7,140 nt of DNA, taken from assembly GCA_900550185.1 (NCBI GenBank), contig URRN01000107.1:1-7140 (forward strand), given 5' to 3'. Every line of letters starts with the position of its first letter. Position 1 is the first letter of the stretch. Shown here one piece after another: positions 1 through 6,953 of the stretch. A program made the translations under genes and the position numbers. The notes below the pieces were generated by a model. The model did not search any database, was not told where the DNA came from, and worked only from the letters and a program-made list of their open reading frames with translations. This DNA comes from an uncultured Collinsella sp. (GTDB lineage Bacteria > Actinomycetota > Coriobacteriia > Coriobacteriales > Coriobacteriaceae).

Positions 1-1
1 A

Positions 2-38
2 CGCAAAGAAGGCCACTTAATGTGGCCTTCGTCTTGCG
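2..38 (-). terminator. Probable intrinsic terminator of the operon
   Basis: A 9-bp perfect stem (GAAGGCCAC at 8-16 with GTGGCCTTC at 22-30) closes a 5-nt loop. An outer CGCAA/TTGCG pairing (2-6 with 34-38) can extend it. Read on the minus strand, the inner hairpin is followed by TTTGCGT, so the U-tract is short. It lies about 60 bases downstream of the tsaB-rimI-tsaD stop codon, where the operon should end. The window edge cuts off anything further downstream. The stem is seen directly; terminator function is inferred and could be inefficient because of the weak U-tract. Confidence 0.6.
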
Positions 39-100
39 CAGGACTGTAGAGCAGGAAACCTTATATCCGGCCCCTCCGTCCGGGGACCGCGCCGTACCAG

Positions 101-2485
101 CTACAGCGTCATGTTTGGATCGGCGTCGACGTCGAACGGCGAGATTTCACCTCGGTCGAATTTACGGCGAGCGACCTCCGCGATCATGGCTGCGTTATCG
201 GTACAGGCAGACAAGGGCGGCACCGTTACGCGAATCCCCTGACGCCCAAGCTTCTTGATCATCATCTCGCGCAGATGCGGGTTGGCCGAGACGCCGCCGC
301 CGATGCAGTATTCCTTGCATCCGGTAGCGTGCAATGCGTTTTTGGCCTTCTTGTACTGCACGTCAAAGACAGCTGCCTCAAACGAAGCTGCCAGATCGGG
401 CAGGTGAATCGTGCGCCCGGCCTTGGTCTCCTGCTCGATGTAGAGCGTCACGGCCGTTTTAAGGCCCGAAAGCGAGAAACGATAGTCTCCCCTGCTGTTG
501 AGCGCACGGGGGAAATCAATCGCGCGGGGATTGCCTGTCTCGGCCAGCTTGGAAATGATGGGGCCACCGGGATAGCCCAGGCCCAACGCCTTGGCCACCT
601 TGTCGAAGGCCTCGCCCACGGCGTCGTCGAGCGTCTCACCGAGCACCTCGTAGTCGCCCCACGCCTTCACGTGCACGAGCATGGTGTGCCCACCCGAGAC
701 AAGCGTGAAGATAAACGGCGGTTTGAGGTCGGGTTGCGCCAGCAGGTTGGCAAACAGGTGCCCCTCCAGATGGTTGACGCATATGAGCGGCTTACCGGCA
801 GCGTAGGCAAAGCCTTTGGCAAAGGCAACGCCCACCACGAGGGCGCCCACCAGGCCCGGACCTTGCGTCACGCCCACGGCGGCAAGCTCACTTGGCGCAA
901 TCGCCCCACCCTCAAGGCCAAGCGATGCCGCGGCATCCTCGAGCGCCGCATCTACGACACTCACAATCACCTCAACGTGCTTGCGCGAGGCGATCTCGGG
1001 CACCACGCCGCCAAAGCGGGCGTGAAAATCAATCTGTGTCGACACCTGGTTGGCCAGCATATTGCCATCCGCATCGATAATCGCCACGGCCGTCTCGTCG
1101 CAGGAACTCTCGATAGCGAGCACTAGGCGGCGGCGTTCAATTTCGGCACGCTCCCCCTCGGAGCGCCCGGGCGCAGGCAGCGGCCATACGCGCTGCTCTG
1201 CCGCCGTCGGCTCGGGCGAGGCATTGTCGACCGGAAGCACCAGGGGCAGCGGAGCCGCCATGACGATGGCATCCTTGCCGGCACCATAATAGCCGCGGCG
1301 CCATCCTGCCTCGGTAAAGCCCAGAGCGTTATAAAGCGCGATCGCTCCCTTGTTGTCGCCCTCGACCTCAAGCGAAGCCGTGGTGCAGCCGAGCATCTGG
1401 GCATCATAGCTCACGTGCGACAGCAGCTTGCGGGCAATACCCTCACGGCGATGTGCCGGGTCGACGGCGACATCCAGAATCTGCACATCACCGTCCACGA
1501 CCATACCGCCGGCAAGGCCCAGCAGCTTGCCGTCGTCGTGTGCCACCCACCAACTACGCGGCGCAGCGACGTCCTCGCCCAGTTCGGACAGGAACATGCC
1601 CGGCGTCCACGCCTTGTGTCCGGCACCTTCAAAGCAGGCAGCCTCTAACGCGCTCGCGCCCTCGGCATCCGCCGCGCCCATGGGACGGAACTGCAGATGA
1701 CGACCGGCGAGCTCATCGGCAACGCCCGTAATTTCGCTCTGTGCACTCTCAGCAAGACCAAGACGCTTGCGCTCGTTTTCCTCGGCATCCGAAAGGCGCG
1801 TGTAAATCGGCAGGACGCGAGCCGGATCGCCGTCACCCGCAGCGTGCGCGAGCAGCAAGCCCTCGCCCGAAGGCCACCACAGGTCGCGCTCCACGCAGCG
1901 GACGGTCTCGTCCTCACCCAGCAGCTTGCCATAGCGCACGAGACCGTCACCGGTCAGCTGAACCTGGTCCCAGTCCGCTGCTCGGCGCCACTCATCGAGC
2001 GCCACGGCGGCCTTGACCACGTGTTCGCGCTCAAATTGACGCTCGGGGCCCTCATCGACCAGCATATACAGCGCCGGATATACCTCACCGCGCATAGCAT
2101 CGGCCAAGATACCAAGCTTGCCGCGCACGCCAGCCTTCCACGCCGTCCAAGCGCAAGCATCGAGCGTCGACACGCCCAGTAGCGGAACATTGGCACCACG
2201 CGCGAGGCCCTTGGCAGTGGAGATGCCGATGCGCACACCCGTAAACGACCCCGGGCCGCGGCCGACCACATAGCAACCAACATCGCTGCGATCCAGACTG
2301 GCTTGAGCCAGCACACCATCAACGGTATTCACGAGCTCAACGTTGGCGTGACGGCGACACATGTGGTCGCCACTCACGAGCTTCGTCTCGCCCGTCTGCC
2401 CATCAATCCATCTTGCCGCGCAGGCAAGCATGTCGGTCGAGGTATCGAGCGCCACCACCAGCGCGTTGTCGTTATGCAAGCTCAT
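101..2485 (-). CDS. tsaB-rimI-tsaD: TsaB-RimI-TsaD trifunctional fusion (t6A synthesis and S18 N-acetyltransferase)
   Basis: One 794-residue frame carries three enzymes (numbering from the ATG at 2485). TsaB, about 8-235, opens with VVALDTSTDML and has GRGPGSFTGVR near 75. RimI, a GNAT acetyltransferase, about 262-412, has the acetyl-CoA loop VDPAHRREGIARKLL near 342, NKGAIALYNALGF near 378 and a YY pair at 399-400. TsaD, about 453-794, has VLAIESSCDETA, metal ligands H572 and H576 (NHLEGHL), LVSGGHT, FSLSGLKTA, GGGVSANPHLRE and metal ligand D763 (ACTDNAA). A proline- and charge-rich linker of about 40 residues separates RimI from TsaD. TsaD transfers threonylcarbamoyl to A37 of tRNA, TsaB is its non-catalytic partner, and RimI acetylates ribosomal protein S18; all act in the cytoplasm. 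An in-frame TTG at 2503 would add six residues, but the ATG at 2485 has AAGG nine bases upstream and overlaps tsaE by only 14 bp. No frameshift or internal stop is seen. Confidence 0.95.
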   Translation of the reverse strand: MSLHNDNALVVALDTSTDMLACAARWIDGQTGETKLVSGDHMCRRHANVELVNTVDGVLAQASLDRSDVGCYVVGRGPGSFTGVRIGISTAKGLARGANVPLLGVSTLDACAWTAWKAGVRGKLGILADAMRGEVYPALYMLVDEGPERQFEREHVVKAAVALDEWRRAADWDQVQLTGDGLVRYGKLLGEDETVRCVERDLWWPSGEGLLLAHAAGDGDPARVLPIYTRLSDAEENERKRLGLAESAQSEITGVADELAGRHLQFRPMGAADAEGASALEAACFEGAGHKAWTPGMFLSELGEDVAAPRSWWVAHDDGKLLGLAGGMVVDGDVQILDVAVDPAHRREGIARKLLSHVSYDAQMLGCTTASLEVEGDNKGAIALYNALGFTEAGWRRGYYGAGKDAIVMAAPLPLVLPVDNASPEPTAAEQRVWPLPAPGRSEGERAEIERRRLVLAIESSCDETAVAIIDADGNMLANQVSTQIDFHARFGGVVPEIASRKHVEVIVSVVDAALEDAAASLGLEGGAIAPSELAAVGVTQGPGLVGALVVGVAFAKGFAYAAGKPLICVNHLEGHLFANLLAQPDLKPPFIFTLVSGGHTMLVHVKAWGDYEVLGETLDDAVGEAFDKVAKALGLGYPGGPIISKLAETGNPRAIDFPRALNSRGDYRFSLSGLKTAVTLYIEQETKAGRTIHLPDLAASFEAAVFDVQYKKAKNALHATGCKEYCIGGGVSANPHLREMMIKKLGRQGIRVTVPPLSACTDNAAMIAEVARRKFDRGEISPFDVDADPNMTL

Positions 2486-2978
2486 CTTGTACAGCCTTAT
2501 CAATCAAATGGGAAAGCTCCATTGCGCGGTCACCGTGCGCCTCAAGCGTTATCGTTCGCACATCGCTGTCGCCCTCATCACGCTTGAGCGTCACCGAAAG
2601 ATACTCATCCGTCAGCTCGTCCTGGAATTGTTCGCCCCATTCCAGCAGGCAAGCACCCTCATAGCCCAGCACATCGAAAATGCCCGTATCCTCGAGCTCG
2701 TAGGCATGCTCCAGGCGGTATAGATCAAAGTGAAACAGCGGAATACGACCTTGATCGTGAACGGCCATGAGCGCGAACGTAGGGCTCGTAACCATATGCC
2801 CATCGCCCAGCCCGCGCGAGACGCCCTTGGTAAAGTGAGTTTTGCCCACTCCCAGGCCACCGGTCAGGATGAGCACATCGCCGTCCTCAAGGCACGGTGC
2901 AATTAGCTCGCCAAAGTACTCCGTATCGGCAGCGCAAGTCGTTTTGTAAGTACCTACCCCCAGGCGCTCCAGGGACAT
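2472..2978 (-). CDS. tsaE: TsaE, tRNA t6A37 synthesis ATPase
   Basis: This 168-residue P-loop ATPase binds the TsaB/TsaD dimer and powers turnover of the bacterial t6A machinery. The Walker A motif is GGLGVGKT at residues 40-47. Family motifs follow: SPTFAL (65-70), HFDLYRL (83-89) and LLEWGE (111-116). Length is normal for the family. The position after the Walker A threonine, often Thr, is His here; it is not the Mg-binding residue. The ATG at 2978 has AAGGAG at 2984-2989 with a 5-nt spacer, and this site fills the 12-bp gap after the upstream uracil-DNA glycosylase gene. The 3' end overlaps the tsaB start by 14 bp, consistent with translational coupling to its partner subunits. Identification is secure from the motifs and the neighbour. 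Confidence 0.96.
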   Translation of the reverse strand: MSLERLGVGTYKTTCAADTEYFGELIAPCLEDGDVLILTGGLGVGKTHFTKGVSRGLGDGHMVTSPTFALMAVHDQGRIPLFHFDLYRLEHAYELEDTGIFDVLGYEGACLLEWGEQFQDELTDEYLSVTLKRDEGDSDVRTITLEAHGDRAMELSHLIDKAVQDELA

Positions 2979-2983
2979 ATATG

Positions 2984-2989
2984 CTCCTT
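2984..2989 (-). promoter_or_regulatory. Ribosome binding site of tsaE
   Basis: AAGGAG on the minus strand, 5 nt before the ATG at 2978. It lies wholly in the 12-bp gap between the uracil-DNA glycosylase stop and tsaE, and fixes the start of tsaE. Confidence 0.85.
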
Positions 2990-2990
2990 A

Positions 2991-3611
2991 TTATTCCGAG
3001 GCGTCCTCTGGTGCGGGATGTCGCTCCAGATAATCGCCCAGCATCTTAAAGTCTTCCTCCAGCAGCTCCTGCCACGCCGGATTGCGCAGCGCTGCTGCCG
3101 GATGAAAAGTGGGCATTACTACAAAATGCCCCATCTGGTGGAACCTGCCGCGCAGCTTAGTAATGCCAATCTCGGTCTTAAGCACAAAGTGCGTCGCGGG
3201 GTTGCCGAGCGTCACGATGATATCGGGCCAGATGCTTCGAATCTGCTCACGCAAAAACGGCGAGCAAGCCAGCACTTCCTCGGGACGCGGATTGCGGTTT
3301 CCCGGCGGGCGGCACTTAAGCACGTTGGCAATGTAGACGTCTTCGCGTTTGAGCCCCGCCAGCGACAAAATGCCGTTGAGGTCCTCGCCTGCCGCCCCCA
3401 CAAAGGGCTCGCCCTGCAAATCCTCATTACGGCCCGGCGCCTCGCCAATAAACATCACGCGAGCGCGGGGGTTTCCCACGCCAAACACGATGTTGTGGCG
3501 CGACTGGTAAAGCTGGCAAAGGTGACAATCGCCCAGAACGGCCTCGATCTCCTCGAGTGCGACCTCACGCGGCGCCTGATGGCTATGGCCGGGGATGTGC
3601 ATGACGCCCAT
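2991..3611 (-). CDS. Family 4 (Fe-S) uracil-DNA glycosylase
   Basis: This 206-residue protein excises uracil from DNA, starting base-excision repair of cytosine deamination or dUTP incorporation. It matches the family 4 (thermostable, iron-sulphur) type rather than Ung. Four cysteines, C29, C32 (CxxC), C100 (LKCRPP) and C116, have the spacing expected of a 4Fe-4S ligand set. The active-site loop GEAPGRNEDLQGEPFVGAAG spans 56-75, and HPAAAL follows at 170-175. LKCRPPGNRNPRPEE at 98-112 is also characteristic. The ATG at 3611 has AGGAG at 3617-3621 with a 5-nt spacer, overlapping the alr stop; a second Met at residue 4 lacks a better site. The gene sits 8 bp after alr and 12 bp before tsaE, between cell-wall and tRNA-modification genes with no obvious pathway link. 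The N-terminal 15 residues and the acidic C-terminal end look unstructured. Confidence 0.93.
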   Translation of the reverse strand: MGVMHIPGHSHQAPREVALEEIEAVLGDCHLCQLYQSRHNIVFGVGNPRARVMFIGEAPGRNEDLQGEPFVGAAGEDLNGILSLAGLKREDVYIANVLKCRPPGNRNPRPEEVLACSPFLREQIRSIWPDIIVTLGNPATHFVLKTEIGITKLRGRFHQMGHFVVMPTFHPAAALRNPAWQELLEEDFKMLGDYLERHPAPEDASE

Positions 3612-3616
3612 GGCGA

Positions 3617-3621
3617 CTCCT
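3617..3621 (-). promoter_or_regulatory. Ribosome binding site of the uracil-DNA glycosylase gene
   Basis: AGGAG on the minus strand, 5 nt before the ATG at 3611. It overlaps the TAG stop of alr (3620-3622), so a ribosome terminating on alr would sit on this site. It favours the ATG at 3611 over the in-frame ATG at 3602. Confidence 0.8.
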
Positions 3622-4765
3622 ACACGTAGACCTTGTCGAGGCGCATGCCAAAGCCGCAGGCGACCTCGTAGTTAATCGTGCCGCGCAGTCGGGCCATCTC
3701 GTCCATAGTGATCTCGGCATCGCCATCGCGGCCGACAATAATCATCTCGTCACCATATTCGGCCTCGGGAATCTCGTGTGCCGGGTTGGACTGAATGGCG
3801 ACCATAAACTGGTCCATGCAGATATTGCCAACCTGATGCACGCGCTCGCCGCGATACAGCACATCCATACGATTGGAAAGCGTACGCGATAGGCCATCGG
3901 CATAACCGATCGGCAGCGTGCAGATCTGAACGCGCGTACGCGGTACGCGGTAGGTAAAACCGTAGCCCACGCCCTCGCCCATCGCAGGGTGTGCCACGCG
4001 CGTCACGCGCGCATGGACGCTCATAACGGGATCAAGCTGCATCACGCGGCCACTCAGCTCGCACGGCTGCATGCCATACAAGCCAACGCCGGCGCGAATC
4101 ATATCAAAATGCATCGAGGGGTCGAGCATCGAGGACGGCGTATTGGCGCAGTGCACGATACCGCACTCAAAGCCCGCATCCTTAATGGCCTGAACGGCCT
4201 CGGTAAAGCGCTGACACTGCAGTTTGTAGTCCCAGCCCGAAGGTTCATCGGCCGTGGCGAAGTGCGTAAATACGCCGTCGCACTGAATACCGCGATGGAA
4301 ATTAATACCGCGGACAAAGTCGAGCACCTGCGTGTAATGTACGCCAATGCGGTTCATGCCCGTCTCGATGGCGAGATGATACTTGCCCACCTTGCCCGCC
4401 GCGACGGCACATTCGCCATACGCAAGAGCAAAGTCAGACGTATAGACCGAGGGCATGATATCAAACTCGAGCAACGTCGGAATAGCCTCGATAGGCGGCT
4501 CGCTTAGGATGAGGACGGGTTTCGTAATCCCGCCCTGTCGGAGCTCAACGCCCTCGTTAACCGTCGCCACGGCAAACATGTCGGCACCGGCCGAATACAT
4601 GATCTTGGCGCACTCAACAGCTCCATGACCATAAGCATCGGCCTTGACCACACAGCACAGGCGCTGACGTGGATTCAGCAAGTTCTTATAGGCCCTCGTG
4701 TTGCGACGGAGCGCCCCGCGGTCGATCTCGACCCAGGACCAGCGCGTCAAATCGGCTTTATTCAT
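3620..4765 (-). CDS. alr: Alanine racemase (PLP-dependent)
   Basis: This 381-residue cytoplasmic enzyme interconverts L- and D-alanine and so supplies D-Ala for peptidoglycan. It is a normal-length fold III PLP enzyme: an N-terminal TIM barrel of about 250 residues, then a C-terminal beta domain. The PLP lysine is K41 in VVKADAYGHG. R139 in ETGMNRIG matches the arginine that interacts with the PLP phenolic oxygen. Y268 in GVGYGFTY is the second catalytic base, contributed across the dimer interface. IGYADG (286-291), GNICMDQFMV (313-322) and RGTINYEVAC (361-370) are also family signatures. The ATG at 4765 lies 2 bp after the nnrE-nnrD stop and has only a weak GGAT-like Shine-Dalgarno match, unlike most genes here, so it is probably translated by coupling. 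No nearby downstream Met is a better start. Confidence 0.97.
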   Translation of the reverse strand: MNKADLTRWSWVEIDRGALRRNTRAYKNLLNPRQRLCCVVKADAYGHGAVECAKIMYSAGADMFAVATVNEGVELRQGGITKPVLILSEPPIEAIPTLLEFDIMPSVYTSDFALAYGECAVAAGKVGKYHLAIETGMNRIGVHYTQVLDFVRGINFHRGIQCDGVFTHFATADEPSGWDYKLQCQRFTEAVQAIKDAGFECGIVHCANTPSSMLDPSMHFDMIRAGVGLYGMQPCELSGRVMQLDPVMSVHARVTRVAHPAMGEGVGYGFTYRVPRTRVQICTLPIGYADGLSRTLSNRMDVLYRGERVHQVGNICMDQFMVAIQSNPAHEIPEAEYGDEMIIVGRDGDAEITMDEMARLRGTINYEVACGFGMRLDKVYV

Positions 4766-4767
4766 GA

Positions 4768-6384
4768 TTAGTCATCCGACCCTTCGTCCATGATTCCCAG
4801 ATCTTCGAGCGCATCCTTTGCCGCCAGCTCCATGGCAGGACCGATCAAGTCGATAAGATCGGTTGCGATAACGCTCTTCTCACCATACTCCGTCGCCGCG
4901 GCAAAACCGGCGTAGCTGTGAAGTGCGACGGCGTACGAATACAGCAACTCCCAACGATCCATCTCGTCGCGCATGGTGGCAAGCGTGCCGGCCAAAATAC
5001 CCGCCAGAACATCACCCGAACCGGCAGTTGCCAGAGAAGCCGGACCCGAGAGTGGCAGCAGCACGCGCTCAACACCACAGATAGCCGTCGTCGGCCCCTT
5101 GGCAATGACCACCAGATTGTCGGAGCCTGCAGCCCAAACAACCTTCTGCGCGGCCGCAATCGCGGTACCAAGGTCGTTCACCTCGTCACCGGCAACCAGA
5201 CGCGAAAGCTCACGATAGTGCGGCGTCATAACCAACGGCTGCTCGCGACGATACATCTCGGGGTTACTATCAATACCGTCAATGGCAATCTTAGCAAGGC
5301 AGTTGAGTGCATCGGCGTCCAAAATTAGCGGTACATCAAGCTCGAGCAAGCCCGAAACCACCTGCATAGCGCCGGCAGACGTCGTCATACCGGGACCGCA
5401 CAGTACGCAGCTGTACTTCTTTGCAATCTCGCACACCGTCATGCGCGCAGCGGCGCCAAAGGAGCCGCGGGAATCAGACGGAATAGCAAAGACGGGAATC
5501 GAAGGAAGTGCCATGCGAATGAGATTGGCACAGGCGTCAGGAGCCGCGACTGCCACGTAACCAGCACCCGCGCGAGCTGCAGACTTGGCCGCCATAATGG
5601 CAGCACCAGGATATTGCGCAGATCCGGCGACAATAAGCACAGAGCCACGGGAATACTTATCGATATTCGATGGTAGCGGAGCAAAGTAATCAACTAAGTC
5701 ACCGGGCTCGACAATCTCGGCGGCGTGGTCGACATCATCGATGACCTCGTCAAGACGGTCGTAAAGATTGCCGCAGGTCAAATCGCCAGCATACTCAGGA
5801 CCATCAGCGCTATACAGACCAATCTTGGGCGCAATCATCGTCACCGTGCGCTCGGCACGAATGCAGTCGTCATCAACAACGCCCGTCTCGGCATTCAGGC
5901 CCGAGGGGACATCAATGGATACGACACAATCGGCGCATTCATTGACCGTAGGAATCCAGATGGAGAACGGCGCACGCAGATTCCCGTGGAAACCGGTACC
6001 AAATATGGCATCGACAACAACATCGGCCTTATCGATCAAAACCTCGAGTTCGTCACGCGAGGGACCGACGCAAACGTGCACATCGCGGCCGGCAGTTCGA
6101 CGAGCAACATGACGTGCCAGAGCAGCAGGAATCTCATCCGGCTCAACCGGAGAAACGATATCCACGTCCACACCCTTGTGGCTCAGGATATCGGCGGCAA
6201 CCCAACCGTCGCCGCCATTATTACCAAAACCGACCAGAACGAGAACCCGATCGGGATTGAGCTTCAAGACCTCGTTGGCGGCAAACTCACCCGCTAGCTC
6301 CATAAGCTCGGCCTTCGAAGTCCCTTCGCGTTCGATGATATCCTCGAGACGAACGACTTCTTCGGTACTCAAAACCGGTTTCAT
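4768..6384 (-). CDS. nnrE-nnrD: Bifunctional NAD(P)HX epimerase / ADP-dependent NAD(P)HX dehydratase
   Basis: This 538-residue protein repairs hydrated NADH and NADPH (NADHX/NADPHX). The N-terminal epimerase (YjeF_N, about 1-215) has GFGNNGGDGW at 52-61, DAIFGTG at 125-131 and SIDVPSGLNAETG at 156-168, where D158 fits the cation-binding aspartate. The C-terminal ribokinase-like dehydratase (about 225-525) has KYSRGSVLIVAGSAQYPGA at 243-261, CGPGM at 329-333, LDADALN at 355-361, IAKG at 427-430 and AGSGDVLAG at 454-462, with D458 as the expected catalytic aspartate. The motif usually written TPHPGE reads TPHYRE (387-392). The acidic C-terminal tail is probably disordered. The ATG at 6384 directly abuts the acpS stop and has AGGAG with a 5-nt spacer inside the end of acpS. 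The two-domain architecture is the common bacterial form. Confidence 0.96.
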   Translation of the reverse strand: MKPVLSTEEVVRLEDIIEREGTSKAELMELAGEFAANEVLKLNPDRVLVLVGFGNNGGDGWVAADILSHKGVDVDIVSPVEPDEIPAALARHVARRTAGRDVHVCVGPSRDELEVLIDKADVVVDAIFGTGFHGNLRAPFSIWIPTVNECADCVVSIDVPSGLNAETGVVDDDCIRAERTVTMIAPKIGLYSADGPEYAGDLTCGNLYDRLDEVIDDVDHAAEIVEPGDLVDYFAPLPSNIDKYSRGSVLIVAGSAQYPGAAIMAAKSAARAGAGYVAVAAPDACANLIRMALPSIPVFAIPSDSRGSFGAAARMTVCEIAKKYSCVLCGPGMTTSAGAMQVVSGLLELDVPLILDADALNCLAKIAIDGIDSNPEMYRREQPLVMTPHYRELSRLVAGDEVNDLGTAIAAAQKVVWAAGSDNLVVIAKGPTTAICGVERVLLPLSGPASLATAGSGDVLAGILAGTLATMRDEMDRWELLYSYAVALHSYAGFAAATEYGEKSVIATDLIDLIGPAMELAAKDALEDLGIMDEGSDD

Positions 6385-6924
6385 CTATGCTCCTAGCGTA
6401 TCTTGCGAAGCATCGCCCAGGTGCTCCGTCAATGCTGAATTCTGCAGCTGTTCAAGCTCATCTAATACAGAGCGAGCCTCTTTAAATGTCTGCGCAACGC
6501 GTTTCTTGGTACTCACCTTTTCCTCTTTTGGCTTAGGCCGAGCATCTTCGGTAATCGCGATGGCATTCGCAACGGCCAAGTCTCCCGTAAGCGTAATGGA
6601 AAGAGCGACCTCAACAACACCCAGTTCTTGAGCGATCTCGAGAGCACGGCCCGAAAGCAGCGCCTTCGGTTTGCCGAGTTTATCACGCGTAACCGAAACA
6701 TCCTTGCGACCAACGCCTTGACTAAAACCCGTGCCGAGAGCTTTAAGTACCGCCTCGCGCGAAGCAAAGCGACTGGCATAGTGAGCAGCGGGACGCGATG
6801 ATGCATCACAATACGCACGCTCTTCTTCGGTAAACACACGCCGAGCAAACGACGGCGTCTTTTCAAGAATAGATTTCATGCGGGAAATCTCGACGATATC
6901 AACGCCGATACCAGCTTCAGCCAT
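6385..6924 (-). CDS. acpS: Holo-[acyl-carrier-protein] synthase with a C-terminal extension
   Basis: AcpS transfers 4'-phosphopantetheine from CoA to a serine of apo-ACP, activating it for fatty acid synthesis. The product from the ATG at 6924 is 179 residues. The catalytic core (about 1-125) shows GIGVDIVEISRM with Mg-binding D9, RVFTEEERAYC, and FASREAVLKALGTG with E57 and K61. These positions match canonical AcpS numbering, which supports this start. GKPKALL and SITLTGDLAVANAIAI close the core. About 53 further residues follow, a Lys/Glu/Pro-rich stretch and then a likely amphipathic helix (VAQTFKEARSVLDELEQLQ). Standard AcpS is about 120-126 residues and lacks this tail. An upstream in-frame ATG at 6936 overlaps the GGAGG (6930-6934) that serves the ATG at 6924 with a 5-nt spacer, so 6924 is preferred. 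First gene of the operon. Confidence 0.95.
   Translation of the reverse strand: MAEAGIGVDIVEISRMKSILEKTPSFARRVFTEEERAYCDASSRPAAHYASRFASREAVLKALGTGFSQGVGRKDVSVTRDKLGKPKALLSGRALEIAQELGVVEVALSITLTGDLAVANAIAITEDARPKPKEEKVSTKKRVAQTFKEARSVLDELEQLQNSALTEHLGDASQDTLGA
6390..6394 (-). promoter_or_regulatory. Ribosome binding site of nnrE-nnrD
   Basis: AGGAG on the minus strand, 5 nt before the ATG at 6384. It lies within the last codons of acpS, whose TAG stop (6385-6387) falls in the spacer. This arrangement predicts coupling of the two genes. Confidence 0.8.
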
Positions 6925-6929
6925 GTTCA

Positions 6930-6934
6930 CCTCC
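6930..6934 (-). promoter_or_regulatory. Ribosome binding site that fixes the acpS start
   Basis: GGAGG on the minus strand, 5 nt before the ATG at 6924. The alternative ATG at 6936 overlaps this site and has no Shine-Dalgarno of its own visible, so the shorter protein is the likely product. Confidence 0.85.
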
Positions 6935-6953
6935 ATATTGCACAGACTAAGCT

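Noticed and set aside
65..90. Short CCCC/GGGG complementary stretch just downstream of tsaD
   Set aside because: Only about 4 bp pair cleanly and no T-run follows on the minus strand; the hairpin at 2-38 is the better terminator.
275..1126. Long plus-strand open frame of 283 codons opposite tsaD
   Set aside because: It lies entirely antisense to the conserved TsaD domain, has no visible ribosome binding site, and its translation shows no recognisable motif. Long antisense frames are expected in GC-rich coding DNA.
2612..2860. Alternative minus-strand frame within tsaE
   Set aside because: It overlaps the real tsaE frame, which holds the Walker A and other family motifs; no evidence supports dual coding.
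3018..3629. Plus-strand open frame of 203 codons opposite the uracil-DNA glycosylase
   Set aside because: It is fully antisense to a gene with all family motifs, and its composition (rich in His, Arg, Ala, Leu) is typical of a shadow frame.
3989..4507. Plus-strand open frame of 172 codons opposite alr
   Set aside because: It mirrors the alr coding sequence and has no motif or start signal of its own.
5725..6297. Plus-strand open frame of 190 codons opposite nnrE
   Set aside because: It is antisense to the conserved epimerase domain, without a promoter or ribosome binding site.
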